Source: Alphaproteobacteria bacterium
Lineage (GTDB): Bacteria; Pseudomonadota; Alphaproteobacteria; Caulobacterales; Aquidulcibacteraceae
Direction: 5' to 3'
DNA: 64,000 bases
Assembly (NCBI GenBank): GCA_016124655.1
Contig: WGNI01000002.1
Location: 124,001 to 188,000 of the forward strand
Below are positions 1 to 8,974 of this stretch, piece after piece. The first letter of the stretch is position 1. Every line of letters starts with the position of its first letter. The position numbers and the translations under genes are program-made. Under the pieces are notes generated by a model. It did no database searches. It was not told the DNA's origin and was given only the letters and a program-made list of their open reading frames with translations.

Positions 1-384
1 GTCGCCGCTGGTGCAAGGCCCCAGCGCTTGGACGAGCGCGCGCACGCGCTCGCCGGCGTGCGTCAAGGGCGTGGAGCGTTGAAACAGCCAGAGCGGCGCC
101 GGCCCCAGATGCGCGCCCGACATGCCGCCCGCATCGGCGATGTCGACTTCGCCTTCGCAGGCGATGGCCAAATGCGCAGCGTTGGGCAGAAGGCTGACGA
201 GCGTGACGTCGTTGTTGAACTGGTCCTGGAATCGCGCCTCCACGCGGCCGCCATCGACTTCAAGTTTCCAGGAGAGAACTTTCTGCTCCTTGCGATTCTT
301 GGGCGTGAGACGCAATTGCTGCAGCCCGAAGGCTGCGGGCGGATCGAACGCATAGTGCGTTTCGTGGCGGATATTTATGCGCAT
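1..384 (-). CDS. Transglutaminase-like protein, N-terminal part (cut by window edge)
   Basis: The minus-strand frame opens with ATG at 384 and reads 128 residues to the window edge without a stop. It begins MRINIRHETHYAFDPPAAFG, the typical opening of the bacterial transglutaminase-like N-terminal domain; the catalytic Cys-His-Asp core would lie beyond the window. The start is only 3 bases after the stop of the alpha-E gene, so the two are translated from one message together with the ATP-grasp gene upstream. In this conserved trio the transglutaminase fold is thought to act as a peptidase or amide-bond enzyme. The product is predicted from the N-terminal domain and gene order only. Confidence 0.8.
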   Translation of the reverse strand, partial: MRINIRHETHYAFDPPAAFGLQQLRLTPKNRKEQKVLSWKLEVDGGRVEARFQDQFNNDVTLVSLLPNAAHLAIACEGEVDIADAGGMSGAHLGPAPLWLFQRSTPLTHAGERVRALVQALGPCTSGD

Positions 385-387
385 GGA

Positions 388-1329
388 TCACCCATTGAAG
401 CGGTAGTCGGTTTCAATCAGGCGGCCCAGCGCATTGTTGTCGGCGATGAAGTCCAGCACGAATTCATGCAGCCCGTGTTCGAAGATGGTTTGAATGTCGC
501 GGCCCGTGAGGCGGCCGTGCAGCGCTTCGGCGAGATCGTGACATTGCCTGCGGTCTCCGTATTCCAGGCCCAAATGATGCAGATTGTCGACCAGTTTCGC
601 GCAGCAGAAGGCCAGCGAGCGCGGCATGCGCCGATCGAGGATCAAGAAATCCGCGACCGCGAGCGGCGTGGTCTCGCCGCCATAAAGCCAGCCGAAGGCG
701 CGTTCGGCGGACGCAGAGCGCAGGATGGTCTCCCATTGCGCGTTGTCGAGGCTGGAGCCGACAAGCGAAACGGACGGCAGGAGCACATAATATTTCACGT
801 CGAGAATACGCGCGGTGTTGTCGGCGCGTTCCAGAAACGTGCCGATGCGCACGAAATTGTAGATGTCGTTGCGCAGCATGGTGCCGTGCATGGCGCCGCG
901 GACGAGCGCGTTCTGCTGGCGGATGGTGCGCAGCGTATTGGGCAGGGCGTCGTTGGACATGCGCACGGCGAGCGCCTCGCGCAGCGTCATCCAGCAGACG
1001 TTCACCGCTTCCCAGGCTTCGCGCGTCAAGGCCGTGCGGACAAGGCGGGCGTTGTTGCGGGCGGATTCAATGACGGAGAGGACGCTTGAGGGATTGTCGC
1101 GGTCGCGCAGCAGGAAATTGATGACGCTTGGACCGTCGACCTTTTCGTAGATCTCGGCAAAGCGGGCCTGCGCGCCGGCGGTGGCGAGCACGGAGGTCCA
1201 TTCCTCTTCGCTGGCGGCGGAGCGCGTGAGCGCGATGCGCAGGCCGGCGTCGACCAGGCGCGCGGTGTTTTCCCCGCGCTCCAAGTATCGCGCCATCCAC
1301 AACAATCCGCCGGCGGTCTTGCCGAGCAT
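388..1329 (-). CDS. Alpha-E domain protein
   Basis: The 313-residue protein is mostly helical and matches the alpha-E (DUF403) family over its full length. It begins MLGKTAGGLLWMARYLERGE, and the MARYLERGEN(T/A)AR segment is the family hallmark. Biochemical function is not established; the family almost always sits beside a circularly permuted ATP-grasp enzyme and a transglutaminase-like protein, as here. The gene starts 25 bases after the ATP-grasp stop and ends 3 bases before the transglutaminase start, so it is the middle gene of an operon. No signal peptide or membrane segment is visible, so it is probably cytoplasmic. Confidence 0.92.
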   Translation of the reverse strand: MLGKTAGGLLWMARYLERGENTARLVDAGLRIALTRSAASEEEWTSVLATAGAQARFAEIYEKVDGPSVINFLLRDRDNPSSVLSVIESARNNARLVRTALTREAWEAVNVCWMTLREALAVRMSNDALPNTLRTIRQQNALVRGAMHGTMLRNDIYNFVRIGTFLERADNTARILDVKYYVLLPSVSLVGSSLDNAQWETILRSASAERAFGWLYGGETTPLAVADFLILDRRMPRSLAFCCAKLVDNLHHLGLEYGDRRQCHDLAEALHGRLTGRDIQTIFEHGLHEFVLDFIADNNALGRLIETDYRFNG

Positions 1330-1354
1330 GCGAAGCCTTTTCCCTATGCGTAAG

Positions 1355-2785
1355 CTAGTCTTCGAGAACCCAGGTGTCTTTGGTGCCCCCGCCCTGGCTT
1401 GAGTTCACGACAAGCGAACCCTTGCGCAGCGCCACGCGCGTCAGCCCGCCGGGCGTGATGTCAATCGTGTTGGGCGAAACCAGAACGAACGGGCGCAGAT
1501 CCACGTGGCGCGGCGACAAGCCGCTGCGCGCGAGGATCGGCACGGTGGAGAGCGCCAAGGTGGGCTGGGCTATGTAATTGTCAGGCGTGGCTTTCAGCTT
1601 CGCGGCGAAGGCGGCGAGTTCCTTGTGGCTCGCGGCGGGACCGACCAGCATGCCGTAGCCGCCGGAGCCGTGCACTTCCTTCACCACCAGTTCGGCGAGA
1701 TGTTCGAGAACGTATTTCAGCGATTGAGGCTCCGCGCAGCGCCAGGTCGGCACGTTGCGCAGAATAGGCGTTTCGCCGGTGTAGAACTCCACAATGTCTG
1801 GCATGTAGGAATAGATCGCCTTATCATCCGCGATGCCGGCGCCGGGCGCATTGGCGATGGTCAGGCCGCCGGCGCGGTAGATGTCGAACGCGCCGGGCAC
1901 GCCCAGTAGCGATTGCGGATTGAAGTTCAGCGGGTCGAGAAAGTCATCGTCGACGCGGCGATAGAGCACATCGACGGCGCGATAGCCGCAGGTCGTGCGC
2001 ATGGCGATGCGGCCGTCGACGACACGCAGATCATGGCCTTCCACGAGCTCCGCGCCCATCTGATCGGCGAGGAAGGCGTGCTCGAAATACGCGGAATTGT
2101 GGATGCCGGGCGTGAGCACGGCGACGACAGGACGATCCTTGCAGGCCTTCGGCGCGCACGCCGCGAGCGAGCGGCGCAGCAGCTTGGGATAATTGCTCAC
2201 CGGGCGCACGCGCACGCGGGTGAACAATTCGGGAAACATCTGCAGCATCGTCTCGCGGTTCTCCAGCATGTAGGAGACGCCGGAGGGCGTGCGGGCGTTG
2301 TCTTCGAGAACATAGAATTCATCGGCGCCGGTGCGCACCAGATCGACGCCGACGATGTGGGTATAGACATTGCCCGGCGGCGTGACGCCGATCATCTGCG
2401 GCAGGAAGGCCGAATTCTGCGCGATGAGCATTTTCGGCACGCGGCCGGCGCGCAATATTTCCTGCCGGTGATAAATATCGAAGAGGAAGGCGTTGATCGC
2501 GCGCACGCGCTGTTCGATGCCGCGGGAGAGCTTGGCCCATTCGCGCGCGGCGATGATGCGGGGCACGATGTCGAACGGGATCAGCCGTTCGGTCTGGGCG
2601 GCGTCGCCATAGACGTTGAATGTGATGCCGGTGCGGCGGAAGAAATTCTCCGCCTCGCGCGCCTTGGCGCGCAGCTTGAGCGGCGTTTCCTGCTCGAACC
2701 AGTGCGCGTAGTCGGCGTAAGCGGGGCGCGGCCCTTCGGCGCCCAACATCTCATCAAAGGCTGCAATCGGTTCGGCCATCCCCAA
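1355..2785 (-). CDS. Circularly permuted ATP-grasp type 2 family protein
   Basis: The 476-residue protein matches the circularly permuted ATP-grasp group (DUF404/DUF407). Recognisable blocks are EDNARTPSGVSYMLENR near residue 180, the LTPGIHNSAYFEH block near residue 225, YRRVDDDFLDPL near 275 and VKEVHGSGGYGMLVGP near 370, which together form the nucleotide-binding and catalytic core. Family knowledge says these enzymes form amide bonds using ATP, probably making a small peptide or peptide tag; the substrate is unknown. It is the first gene of the operon with alpha-E and transglutaminase. A start two codons further in (MAEP) is equally possible. Confidence 0.92.
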   Translation of the reverse strand: MGMAEPIAAFDEMLGAEGPRPAYADYAHWFEQETPLKLRAKAREAENFFRRTGITFNVYGDAAQTERLIPFDIVPRIIAAREWAKLSRGIEQRVRAINAFLFDIYHRQEILRAGRVPKMLIAQNSAFLPQMIGVTPPGNVYTHIVGVDLVRTGADEFYVLEDNARTPSGVSYMLENRETMLQMFPELFTRVRVRPVSNYPKLLRRSLAACAPKACKDRPVVAVLTPGIHNSAYFEHAFLADQMGAELVEGHDLRVVDGRIAMRTTCGYRAVDVLYRRVDDDFLDPLNFNPQSLLGVPGAFDIYRAGGLTIANAPGAGIADDKAIYSYMPDIVEFYTGETPILRNVPTWRCAEPQSLKYVLEHLAELVVKEVHGSGGYGMLVGPAASHKELAAFAAKLKATPDNYIAQPTLALSTVPILARSGLSPRHVDLRPFVLVSPNTIDITPGGLTRVALRKGSLVVNSSQGGGTKDTWVLED

Positions 2786-2910
2786 CTGTGCAGGCTAGAG
2801 GGTTACTCTTCCGGGCAAGATAAGCCGCTGAGCGTGTGAGGAAACCCTTTCGCCGATCTCTGATCGTCAATGCGGCGCATGGCGCCTAAGAAAAAGGCGC
2901 GGCGCCTGTT

Positions 2911-3750
2911 TCAGCCCGCGAAGGCCTTCTCGATGACGAATTCGGCGGGTTCGCTGTTGGCGCCTTCGCGCAGGCCCGCCTTGAGCATCAGGGTCTTGGT
3001 GTCCTGGATCATGTCCATGGAGCCGCAAATCATGGCGCGATCGGTTTCAGGGTCGAGCGGGGGCACGCCGAGGGCGTCGAACAGGCCGCCGGATTCGATG
3101 AGCGCGGTGATGCGGCCGTGATGGTCGGACGTTTCGCGCGTTGTGGAGCAGAAATGGGTGAGCTGGGCGGAGGCGTATTCGCCGACCAGCGGATCGGCCT
3201 TGGCCTCGGCGACGATTTCGCGGCTGTAGGCCAATTCGCCGACTTCGCGGCAGGTGTGGGTGGCGATCACCTGCTCGTAGCGTTCGTAGGTCTCGGGATC
3301 GCGGACCAGGCTGGCGAAGGGGGCAAAGCCGGTGCCGGTGGAGAAGAGGTAGAGCCGCTTGCCGGAGGTCAGCGCGTCGAGCACCAGCGTGCCGGTCGGC
3401 TTGCGGGCCAGGAGCACGGAATCGCCAGGCTGGATGGCCTGCAGCCGGGAGGTCAGTGGGCCGTCCGCCACCTTGATGGAGTAGAATTCAAGCTCCTCAT
3501 CCCAGGACGGGGAGGCGATGGAATAGGCGCGCAGGAGCGGCTTTCCGGTCTCCTGCGGCAGGCCGATCATGACGAATTCGCCGGAGCGGAAGCGGAAGCT
3601 CGAGGGCCGGGTGATGCGGAATTTGAAGGTCTTATCGGTGTAGTGATGGACCGAGAGCACGGTCTCCGCGGTCGGCGCATTCGGGTTCGACGCGGCCGGA
3701 TTGGGCGCATTCTGGGCGGCGGATACGGTCACGAAGCGGCCTTCCTGCAA
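2911..3750 (-). CDS. fpr: Ferredoxin--NADP(+) reductase
   Basis: The 279-residue flavoprotein has an N-terminal FAD-binding barrel with RAYSIASPSWDEELEF (the R-x-Y-S FAD motif) and a C-terminal NADP domain with STGTGFAPFASLVRDPETYE. It ends EFVIEKAFAG, the C-terminal tail type of alphaproteobacterial FPR rather than the aromatic end of the E. coli enzyme. It moves electrons between NADPH and ferredoxin or flavodoxin in the cytoplasm. The first 30 residues are a low-complexity Ala/Pro/Asn leader, and a start inside it cannot be excluded. It stands alone between two intergenic gaps. Confidence 0.92.
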   Translation of the reverse strand: MQEGRFVTVSAAQNAPNPAASNPNAPTAETVLSVHHYTDKTFKFRITRPSSFRFRSGEFVMIGLPQETGKPLLRAYSIASPSWDEELEFYSIKVADGPLTSRLQAIQPGDSVLLARKPTGTLVLDALTSGKRLYLFSTGTGFAPFASLVRDPETYERYEQVIATHTCREVGELAYSREIVAEAKADPLVGEYASAQLTHFCSTTRETSDHHGRITALIESGGLFDALGVPPLDPETDRAMICGSMDMIQDTKTLMLKAGLREGANSEPAEFVIEKAFAG

Positions 3751-3842
3751 GTCTCGCGCCCCGACTTGGGGCTTTCCCGGCGAAAAGGGGAGTCAAAAGC
3801 TCTACAGCCGGCCCGCAACGGGATTCAACGCAGCCGGGCCGG

Positions 3843-4583
3843 TCACGACAGCAGGAGCCCGCCGTCGACCGGGATGGTGTGGCCATAGACGTAGGCCGAG
3901 AGCGGCGAGGCCAGGAACAGCGCCACGCCGGCCATGTCCTGAGGCAGGCCGAGGCGGTGGGCGGGGATGCCCTGAAGGCTGGCGGCGAGGCGCTCGGGGT
4001 TTTCCGTGGTCACCTTGGTGAGCTTGGTGTCGACCAGGCCGGGGGCGATGCAGTTCACGCGGACGCCGTCGCGGGCCCAGGCCTCGGCCAGGGTGCGGGT
4101 CAACCCGGTCAAGGCGGCCTTGGAGGCGTTGTAGGCGGGGTTGCCGCGGGTGGAGTGGAAGGCTGCGGTGGAGCTGATGATGATCAGCGACCCCTTGGCG
4201 CGGGCCAACGCGTCCTTGAACTTGATGGCGCAGGCCATGATGGAGTTCAGGTTGACGTCCACCACGTGCTGGAAGCCGGCCATGGCGAATTCCTGGCGCT
4301 TATAAAGCACCGTGCCCTGGGAGAGGACGAGCACGTCCAGCGTCTGCGGCGGGGTCACGCGGTCGACGGCGTCAAAGTCCGCGGCGTTGAGGCTGACGAA
4401 GTCGAGACCGGTCAGGTCTGAGCCGTCGTCAGGGGAATAGTCGGACGCGGCGTTGCGCGTGCCCCAGACCGAAACCCGCGCGCCTTGGGCGCGAAAGGCC
4501 TGGGCGATGCCGTTGCCGATGCCGCTGGTGCCGCCCACGACAAGCGCGGTCTTGCCGGAGAAATCGAGTGGGTTGGTGAACAC
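3843..4583 (-). CDS. SDR family oxidoreductase
   Basis: This is a classical short-chain dehydrogenase of 246 residues with VGGTSGIGNGIA for NAD(P) binding near the N-terminus, a SSTAAF serine, the PAYNASKAAL Tyr-x3-Lys pair and a PVDGGLLLS end. I chose the GTG at 4583, preceded by a GGAG ribosome site 10 bases upstream. A longer open frame to 4673 would run into the intergenic palindromic repeats and adds 30 basic residues not seen in this family. The substrate cannot be told from sequence. It is divergent from the sugar dehydrogenase gene at 4790, with the repeats between them. Confidence 0.85.
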   Translation of the reverse strand: MFTNPLDFSGKTALVVGGTSGIGNGIAQAFRAQGARVSVWGTRNAASDYSPDDGSDLTGLDFVSLNAADFDAVDRVTPPQTLDVLVLSQGTVLYKRQEFAMAGFQHVVDVNLNSIMACAIKFKDALARAKGSLIIISSTAAFHSTRGNPAYNASKAALTGLTRTLAEAWARDGVRVNCIAPGLVDTKLTKVTTENPERLAASLQGIPAHRLGLPQDMAGVALFLASPLSAYVYGHTIPVDGGLLLS

Positions 4584-4627
4584 GAGAGGCAATCTCCACT
4601 GGCGCTTGAGCGCGAATATTCTAGTTC

Positions 4628-4680
4628 TGTCGCGTGATGGCCGCCAAAACCGGTTCCCACTTTTGGCTATCACGCTTCAG
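4628..4680. repeat. 53-bp palindromic intergenic repeat, copy 1
   Basis: This unit is identical over 53 bases to the unit at 4689-4741, 61 bases downstream. It contains an imperfect inverted repeat: gtgat...ccaaaa on the left and ttttggctatcac on the right, with the core ccggttcccac in the loop. The core and arms resemble small palindromic elements common between genes in alphaproteobacteria. It lies in the divergent promoter region of the SDR and sugar dehydrogenase genes. Confidence 0.85.
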
Positions 4681-4688
4681 TCTATGTT

Positions 4689-4741
4689 TGTCGCGTGATG
4701 GCCGCCAAAACCGGTTCCCACTTTTGGCTATCACGCTTCAG
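4689..4741. repeat. 53-bp palindromic intergenic repeat, copy 2
   Basis: This is an exact copy of 4628-4680 in the same orientation, separated from it by 8 bases. It can form the same stem-loop. The pair ends 48 bases before the start codon of the sugar dehydrogenase gene at 4790, so it could affect expression of that gene. A related third copy lies at 62461-62529. Confidence 0.85.
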
Positions 4742-4789
4742 CATACGCTAGCTCTGACGCTGTGGGATAGGAATCGCTGAAAGGCCCCA

Positions 4790-6109
4790 ATGCTTGTTCG
4801 ACCGCTGATCTTCGCCGCGCTTGCGGCCTTTGCGCTTTCGGCGTGCTCCTCCGGCGATCCCGCGCCGATCGAGCAGACCTTCGGCGCTTCGCCGCGGCTG
4901 GCGGCGCCGGATGCGCAGTCGCTGCCCACAATCAAGGTGGCCGAAGCGATCGGCTGGCCGGAGGGCGCTCAGCCGGTCGCGGCGCAGGGGCTGGAAGTGG
5001 CCGCGTTTGGAGAAGCGCTCGATCACCCGCGGCAGATGCTCGTGCTGGCCAATGGCGACGTGCTGGTGGCGCAATCGTCCACGCGTCCGAGCCCGGGCAA
5101 TTCCATCGAAGCGCGGATCGCGAACTGGATGCAGGGCCGCGCCGGCGCGCTCGGCAATGGGCCCGGCCAAATCACGCTGATGCGCGACGCCGATGGCGAC
5201 GGCGTCGTGGAGATGCAGAAGACGCTGATCGGCCAGGGGCTCAATCAACCCTATGGCATGGCGCAGGTCGGGAGCTGGCTTTATGTCGCCAACACCAATG
5301 CGCTGGTGCGCTATCCTTTCACGCCGGGGCAAACTGAAATCGCGGCGGCGCCGGAGAAAGTGCTCGATCTGCCGTATCGCGCGGAAGGCAATGGCCATTG
5401 GACGCGCAATCTGATCGTCAGCCCGGACGGCGCGAAGCTCTATGTCGCGGTCGGGTCGGCGTCGAATATCGGCGATTTCGGCATGGAGGCCGAGGAGGGC
5501 CGCGCGGCGATCTGGGAAGTCGATCTCGCGACTTCGGAAGCGCGGGTGTTCGCGACGGGCCTGCGCAATCCCGTGGGCATGGATTTCGTTCCTGAAACCG
5601 GAAACCTTTGGACGGTGGTCAACGAGCGCGACATGCTCGGCGACGATCTGGTGCCGGATTACATGACGCATGTCGTCGACGGCGCGTTCTATGGCTGGCC
5701 GTATTCGTATTTCGGACAGAACCTCGACCCGCGCATCACGGGCGACGCGCAGCGGCCGCAACTCGTTGAGTCCGCGCGCGTGCCCGATTATGCGCTGGGC
5801 GCGCACACCGCGTCGCTGGGCTTGGCGTTTTATCAAGCGGCGTTGTTTCCTGCTGGATATCGCGGCGGCGCGTTCATCGGCCAGCATGGCTCGTGGAACC
5901 GCAGCGTGCGCTCCGGCTACAAGGTCGTGTTTGTGCCGTTCGCGAGCGGTGCGCCGAGCGGGCCGCCGCAGGATGTCCTCACCGGGTTTCTAGACTCGCA
6001 GGAGCGGGCGATGGGACGGCCCGTCGGCGTGGCGGTTGACGCCGCGGGCGCGCTGCTTGTGGCTGACGATGTCGGCGATCGCATCTGGCGGGTCACGCCT
6101 GCGGGTTAA
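4790..6109 (+). CDS. PQQ-type sorbosone/glucose dehydrogenase family lipoprotein
   Basis: The 439-residue protein starts with a lipoprotein signal peptide ending in the lipobox LSAC (Cys at residue 19), so it is probably anchored in the periplasm. The rest matches the glucose/sorbosone dehydrogenase beta-propeller: GHWTRNLIVSPDGAKLYVAV, ATGLRNPVGMDF, NERDMLGDDLVPDY and DGAFYGWPYSYFG. Members oxidise sugars with PQQ and calcium; the substrate and whether this one binds PQQ are not shown by sequence. Its stop codon interlocks with that of the convergent gene at 6106. Confidence 0.85.
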   Translation: MLVRPLIFAALAAFALSACSSGDPAPIEQTFGASPRLAAPDAQSLPTIKVAEAIGWPEGAQPVAAQGLEVAAFGEALDHPRQMLVLANGDVLVAQSSTRPSPGNSIEARIANWMQGRAGALGNGPGQITLMRDADGDGVVEMQKTLIGQGLNQPYGMAQVGSWLYVANTNALVRYPFTPGQTEIAAAPEKVLDLPYRAEGNGHWTRNLIVSPDGAKLYVAVGSASNIGDFGMEAEEGRAAIWEVDLATSEARVFATGLRNPVGMDFVPETGNLWTVVNERDMLGDDLVPDYMTHVVDGAFYGWPYSYFGQNLDPRITGDAQRPQLVESARVPDYALGAHTASLGLAFYQAALFPAGYRGGAFIGQHGSWNRSVRSGYKVVFVPFASGAPSGPPQDVLTGFLDSQERAMGRPVGVAVDAAGALLVADDVGDRIWRVTPAG

Positions 6110-6936
6110 GCGGGTTGGAGCATCATGCGGCGGCGCGCGGGCTTTTGCGCGAACGCCGCCCAGGTCAGCGTGATCACCACGACGAGGAAGAGGAAGGCGC
6201 GCAGACCGCCATCTTCGCCCGGCGCGTCGAACACGGCGAACTTGATCGCAGCGCCGATCAGCAGCCAGCGGCCGACGATGCGCAATGCTTGTGATTGCGC
6301 TGTGCGTCCGGCGAGCCACACGAATGCGCCATAGCCGATCGCCAGCAGGCTGATCGCGCGCATGTGCGCGGGCGTCGGCGCGTAGGGGCTGAGCATCTCC
6401 GCGCCGCGCATCAAATAGAACGCGGTCAGCGACAGCGCGCAGAATCCAAACGCGACGAGCGTTGCGGCGCCGGCGGTGCGGATCGGAATGTCATCGTGAC
6501 GCGCGCCGATGCGCATCGCGGCTGCGCCGATCGCTGCGCCGGCGATGTAGGCCACGATCAGCGCGAGATAGAAGTCTCCCGGTTTGGCGGCGATGCGGAT
6601 CGGGCCCCAGATCGGATGCAGCGCGAAGGCAAACACCAGCAGCGCGCCAACCGACGCCGCCCAGGCGAACGGCACGCTGACGTGCGGCGAGGCGAGACCG
6701 GATTCAATGGCTTGGGTCAGCGGCGGACGCGGCGCGATTGCACGGGCGCGGGCGGCGGCGGCTTGATCGAGGATGAGCGCGTCGGCGCGGGCGGGGTCGC
6801 GCGCTTCGATCATGTCGGCGAGTTCGACGATCATGCGCTCGGCGTCGCGCACGCGGCGGGTCAGCGCGTCGGTGCGCAGCGTCTGCCACAGCGCCCACAG
6901 CGCCAAAGCCAGAACAAGGATCCAGGGCGAAGTCAT
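6106..6936 (-). CDS. Multi-pass membrane protein, DUF2339-like
   Basis: The 276-residue protein has one N-terminal hydrophobic segment, a short charged helical stretch (residues about 20-75, possible coiled coil), and about seven further membrane segments. The C-terminal part, RIVGRWLLIGAAIKFAVFD followed by a final helix, resembles the end of DUF2339 membrane proteins. Those are usually far longer, so this may be a short relative or a reduced form. Function is unknown. It lies 57 bases after the serine hydrolase gene on the same strand and overlaps the sugar dehydrogenase stop by 4 bases. Confidence 0.75.
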   Translation of the reverse strand: MTSPWILVLALALWALWQTLRTDALTRRVRDAERMIVELADMIEARDPARADALILDQAAAARARAIAPRPPLTQAIESGLASPHVSVPFAWAASVGALLVFAFALHPIWGPIRIAAKPGDFYLALIVAYIAGAAIGAAAMRIGARHDDIPIRTAGAATLVAFGFCALSLTAFYLMRGAEMLSPYAPTPAHMRAISLLAIGYGAFVWLAGRTAQSQALRIVGRWLLIGAAIKFAVFDAPGEDGGLRAFLFLVVVITLTWAAFAQKPARRRMMLQPA

Positions 6937-6993
6937 GCGCAGGACACGGCTTACGCCATGGGGGCGCGCAATGCGACCGCCCGGTTGGAGAAT

Positions 6994-8265
6994 TCAGCCC
7001 GCCGCCGCCAGATCGGCGTAGAAGGCTGCGCGCGTGGCGCTCCAGAACGGATAGGCCGAGGACGGCAGGAATTGCGTCATGGCCACGACATAGATTCCGT
7101 TGCGCGGGTCGATCCACATCGTCGTGCCGGCGGCGCCGCTCCAGCTGTAGCTGCCGGGCGGTTCGCCGCCGGGCATGGCGCTCTCAGCCGTGACCACGCC
7201 GACGCCGGCGCCGAAGGCCTGACCGACCATATACCCGCCCATCGGGGCCGCGGTGTCGGGCAACAGGTTGGAGCGCGCCATCGCGACCGTCTCCGGCGCC
7301 AAGACGCCGGCGCCGCCGGCCAGCATCGCCTTGCAGAATTTGGCGTAGTCGCGCGCTGACGACACCAGGCCCGCGCCGCCGGCGGGCATGGGATGGACGT
7401 CGACCCAGGCGCTGGTTTGCGGCTCGTCGATGGTGCGCAAGCCTTCCGGCGTCACCTGATAATTGCCGGAGAGGCGCGCGCGTTTTGCTTCCGGCACGGC
7501 GAAGTCCGTGTCGGTCATATCGAGCGGGGCGAGCAGACGGCGGCGCAGATAGGTCTCAAACGGCATGCCGGAGGCGCGCTGAATGACAAGACCCAGCAGG
7601 TCGAGGGAAATGCTGTATTCCCACCGCGCGCCGGGATCGTCGAGCAGCGGCAGCGCGGCGAGGCGTTCGCCGAACTCCTCCAGCGTCTCCGGCGTCGGCG
7701 CGTCGCCGGGCGCGAGAAGGATTTGAGCGCCGTAGGGTTGGATGCCGTGGGCGCGATAGAGCCGCTGCATCGGGCCGTCGCCATTGATGACGTAGCTCAA
7801 GCCCGACGTGTGGGTGAGCAGGTGGCGGATGGTCATTTGACGTACCGCCGGGCGCGTCTCCAGCGGTTCGAAGCTTGTGGCCACGCGCATGTCGGTGAAG
7901 GCGGGGAGAATATCCGCGACGGGCTGGTCCAGCGTGAGGACGCCGTCCTCGATCAGCGCCAGCCCCGCCGCTGCGGTGACCGGCTTGGTCATGGAATAGA
8001 TGCGCCAGAGCGTGTCGGGATCGGCCGGCGTATCGGTTGAGAACGCCGTGCGGCCGGCGGAGAGAAACGCCGGCGGCGCGGTCGCGGTCCCGATGGCGAC
8101 GCAGACGCCGGCGACTTTTCCGTCCGCGACGAAGCCGTCGATGAGCGGCTGCATGCGCGGATAGGCGCGGACGGGCGACGCCGTGCGGGCTTGGCTGGCG
8201 CAGGCGGCGGCGGCCACGGCGCCGGCGAGCGCGCCGCGGCGGGTGAGGTTCAAAGCTTTTGACAT
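6994..8265 (-). CDS. Serine hydrolase, beta-lactamase/class C-like family
   Basis: From the ATG at 8265 the protein has 423 residues. It starts [20 protein letters not shown], a twin-arginine-like or lipoprotein export signal with Cys at residue 22. The active site is S91-M-T-K94, followed by a Y-S-I-S tyrosine motif and a C-terminal [10 protein letters not shown] block, the pattern of class C beta-lactamase-like esterases and D-aminopeptidases. Substrate is unknown and real beta-lactamase activity is unlikely to be assumable. The open frame extends 37 codons upstream, but that part lacks a recognisable signal. A LuxR-type regulator lies just upstream on the same strand. Confidence 0.88.
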   Translation of the reverse strand: MSKALNLTRRGALAGAVAAAACASQARTASPVRAYPRMQPLIDGFVADGKVAGVCVAIGTATAPPAFLSAGRTAFSTDTPADPDTLWRIYSMTKPVTAAAGLALIEDGVLTLDQPVADILPAFTDMRVATSFEPLETRPAVRQMTIRHLLTHTSGLSYVINGDGPMQRLYRAHGIQPYGAQILLAPGDAPTPETLEEFGERLAALPLLDDPGARWEYSISLDLLGLVIQRASGMPFETYLRRRLLAPLDMTDTDFAVPEAKRARLSGNYQVTPEGLRTIDEPQTSAWVDVHPMPAGGAGLVSSARDYAKFCKAMLAGGAGVLAPETVAMARSNLLPDTAAPMGGYMVGQAFGAGVGVVTAESAMPGGEPPGSYSWSGAAGTTMWIDPRNGIYVVAMTQFLPSSAYPFWSATRAAFYADLAAAG

Positions 8266-8341
8266 GGCGCGCCGTCCCCATCCGCTGGCGCCGATTTGGA
8301 GCGCGCCGATGCTGGAAATGCAAGGGCTGGCTTGCGCCGCT

Positions 8342-8974
8342 TCAGATGTCGCCCAGTCGATTGAGTAGAACGCCAAGCTTGGTCTGGCTGTGTTGACGGG
8401 ACTGACTGAACGCAGTCTTCACTTGTGACTTGATTGTACTAACTGCCACGTTCCGGACTTGCGCCGCTTCGGGAATCGTCGAGCCGGTCCCCAGGTTCAG
8501 CGTCACAGCGGCGACTGCGTTCGAGACATTCATCCAACGCATCACGTCTTTCGGGTGCGGCAGGCCGCGCAGGATCGGATCGACGAACCGAAACAAGAGG
8601 CAGGGTCCGGCCGTCTCGCAGGGAACGCGCGTCACCGAGGCGTGAACGGGGCCAAGTTTGCGGTGGAGCATGACGTTCATCGCGGCGCGGCCGTCGTCAG
8701 CACTCATGCACTCATCGATGGCGCGTTCAAGTTGGCTTTCATCGTCGGCGTCAAAGCCGCGCAGGGCGCCTGCGTCATCCTTCACCCACATATTCGAAAG
8801 CGGATTGCGCGCGCTGTTCACCTTGTCGCCGTCGCGCGGATAGACGATGCGCCGATCCGTTTCGGTGATGACAAAGCCTCCCTTTTCCTTCGCCAGTTGC
8901 TCCAGAACGGCCGCAAGAACCTCCGTTCGGCGGGCTGCGTTCTGCAGCACGCCGTCAGCGCATGAACAGGCCAT
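8342..8974 (-). CDS. LuxR-type helix-turn-helix regulator
   Basis: The C-terminal 60 residues carry a LuxR-type DNA-binding domain (TIPEAAQVRNVAVSTIKSQV), preceded by a PAS-like region with FVITETDRRIVYPRDGDKVN near residue 40. With the ATG at 8974 the protein has 210 residues; a GGGGGAC site lies upstream. The frame is open to 9199, but the extra 75 residues are basic and look non-coding. It has no receiver domain, so the signal would be sensed directly. Its neighbours, the serine hydrolase and DUF2339-like gene downstream, are possible targets by position only. Confidence 0.78.
   Translation of the reverse strand: MACSCADGVLQNAARRTEVLAAVLEQLAKEKGGFVITETDRRIVYPRDGDKVNSARNPLSNMWVKDDAGALRGFDADDESQLERAIDECMSADDGRAAMNVMLHRKLGPVHASVTRVPCETAGPCLLFRFVDPILRGLPHPKDVMRWMNVSNAVAAVTLNLGTGSTIPEAAQVRNVAVSTIKSQVKTAFSQSRQHSQTKLGVLLNRLGDI

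Noticed and set aside
2882..2900. Terminator hairpin after fpr (GCGCCT and AGGCGC arms)
   Set aside because: The stem is only 6 bp with a 7-base loop and no T-run on the fpr message side, so it is too weak to call.
4584..4673. N-terminal extension of the SDR gene into the palindromic repeat
   Set aside because: The extra 30 residues are basic and unlike SDR N-termini, and the GTG at 4583 has its own ribosome site.
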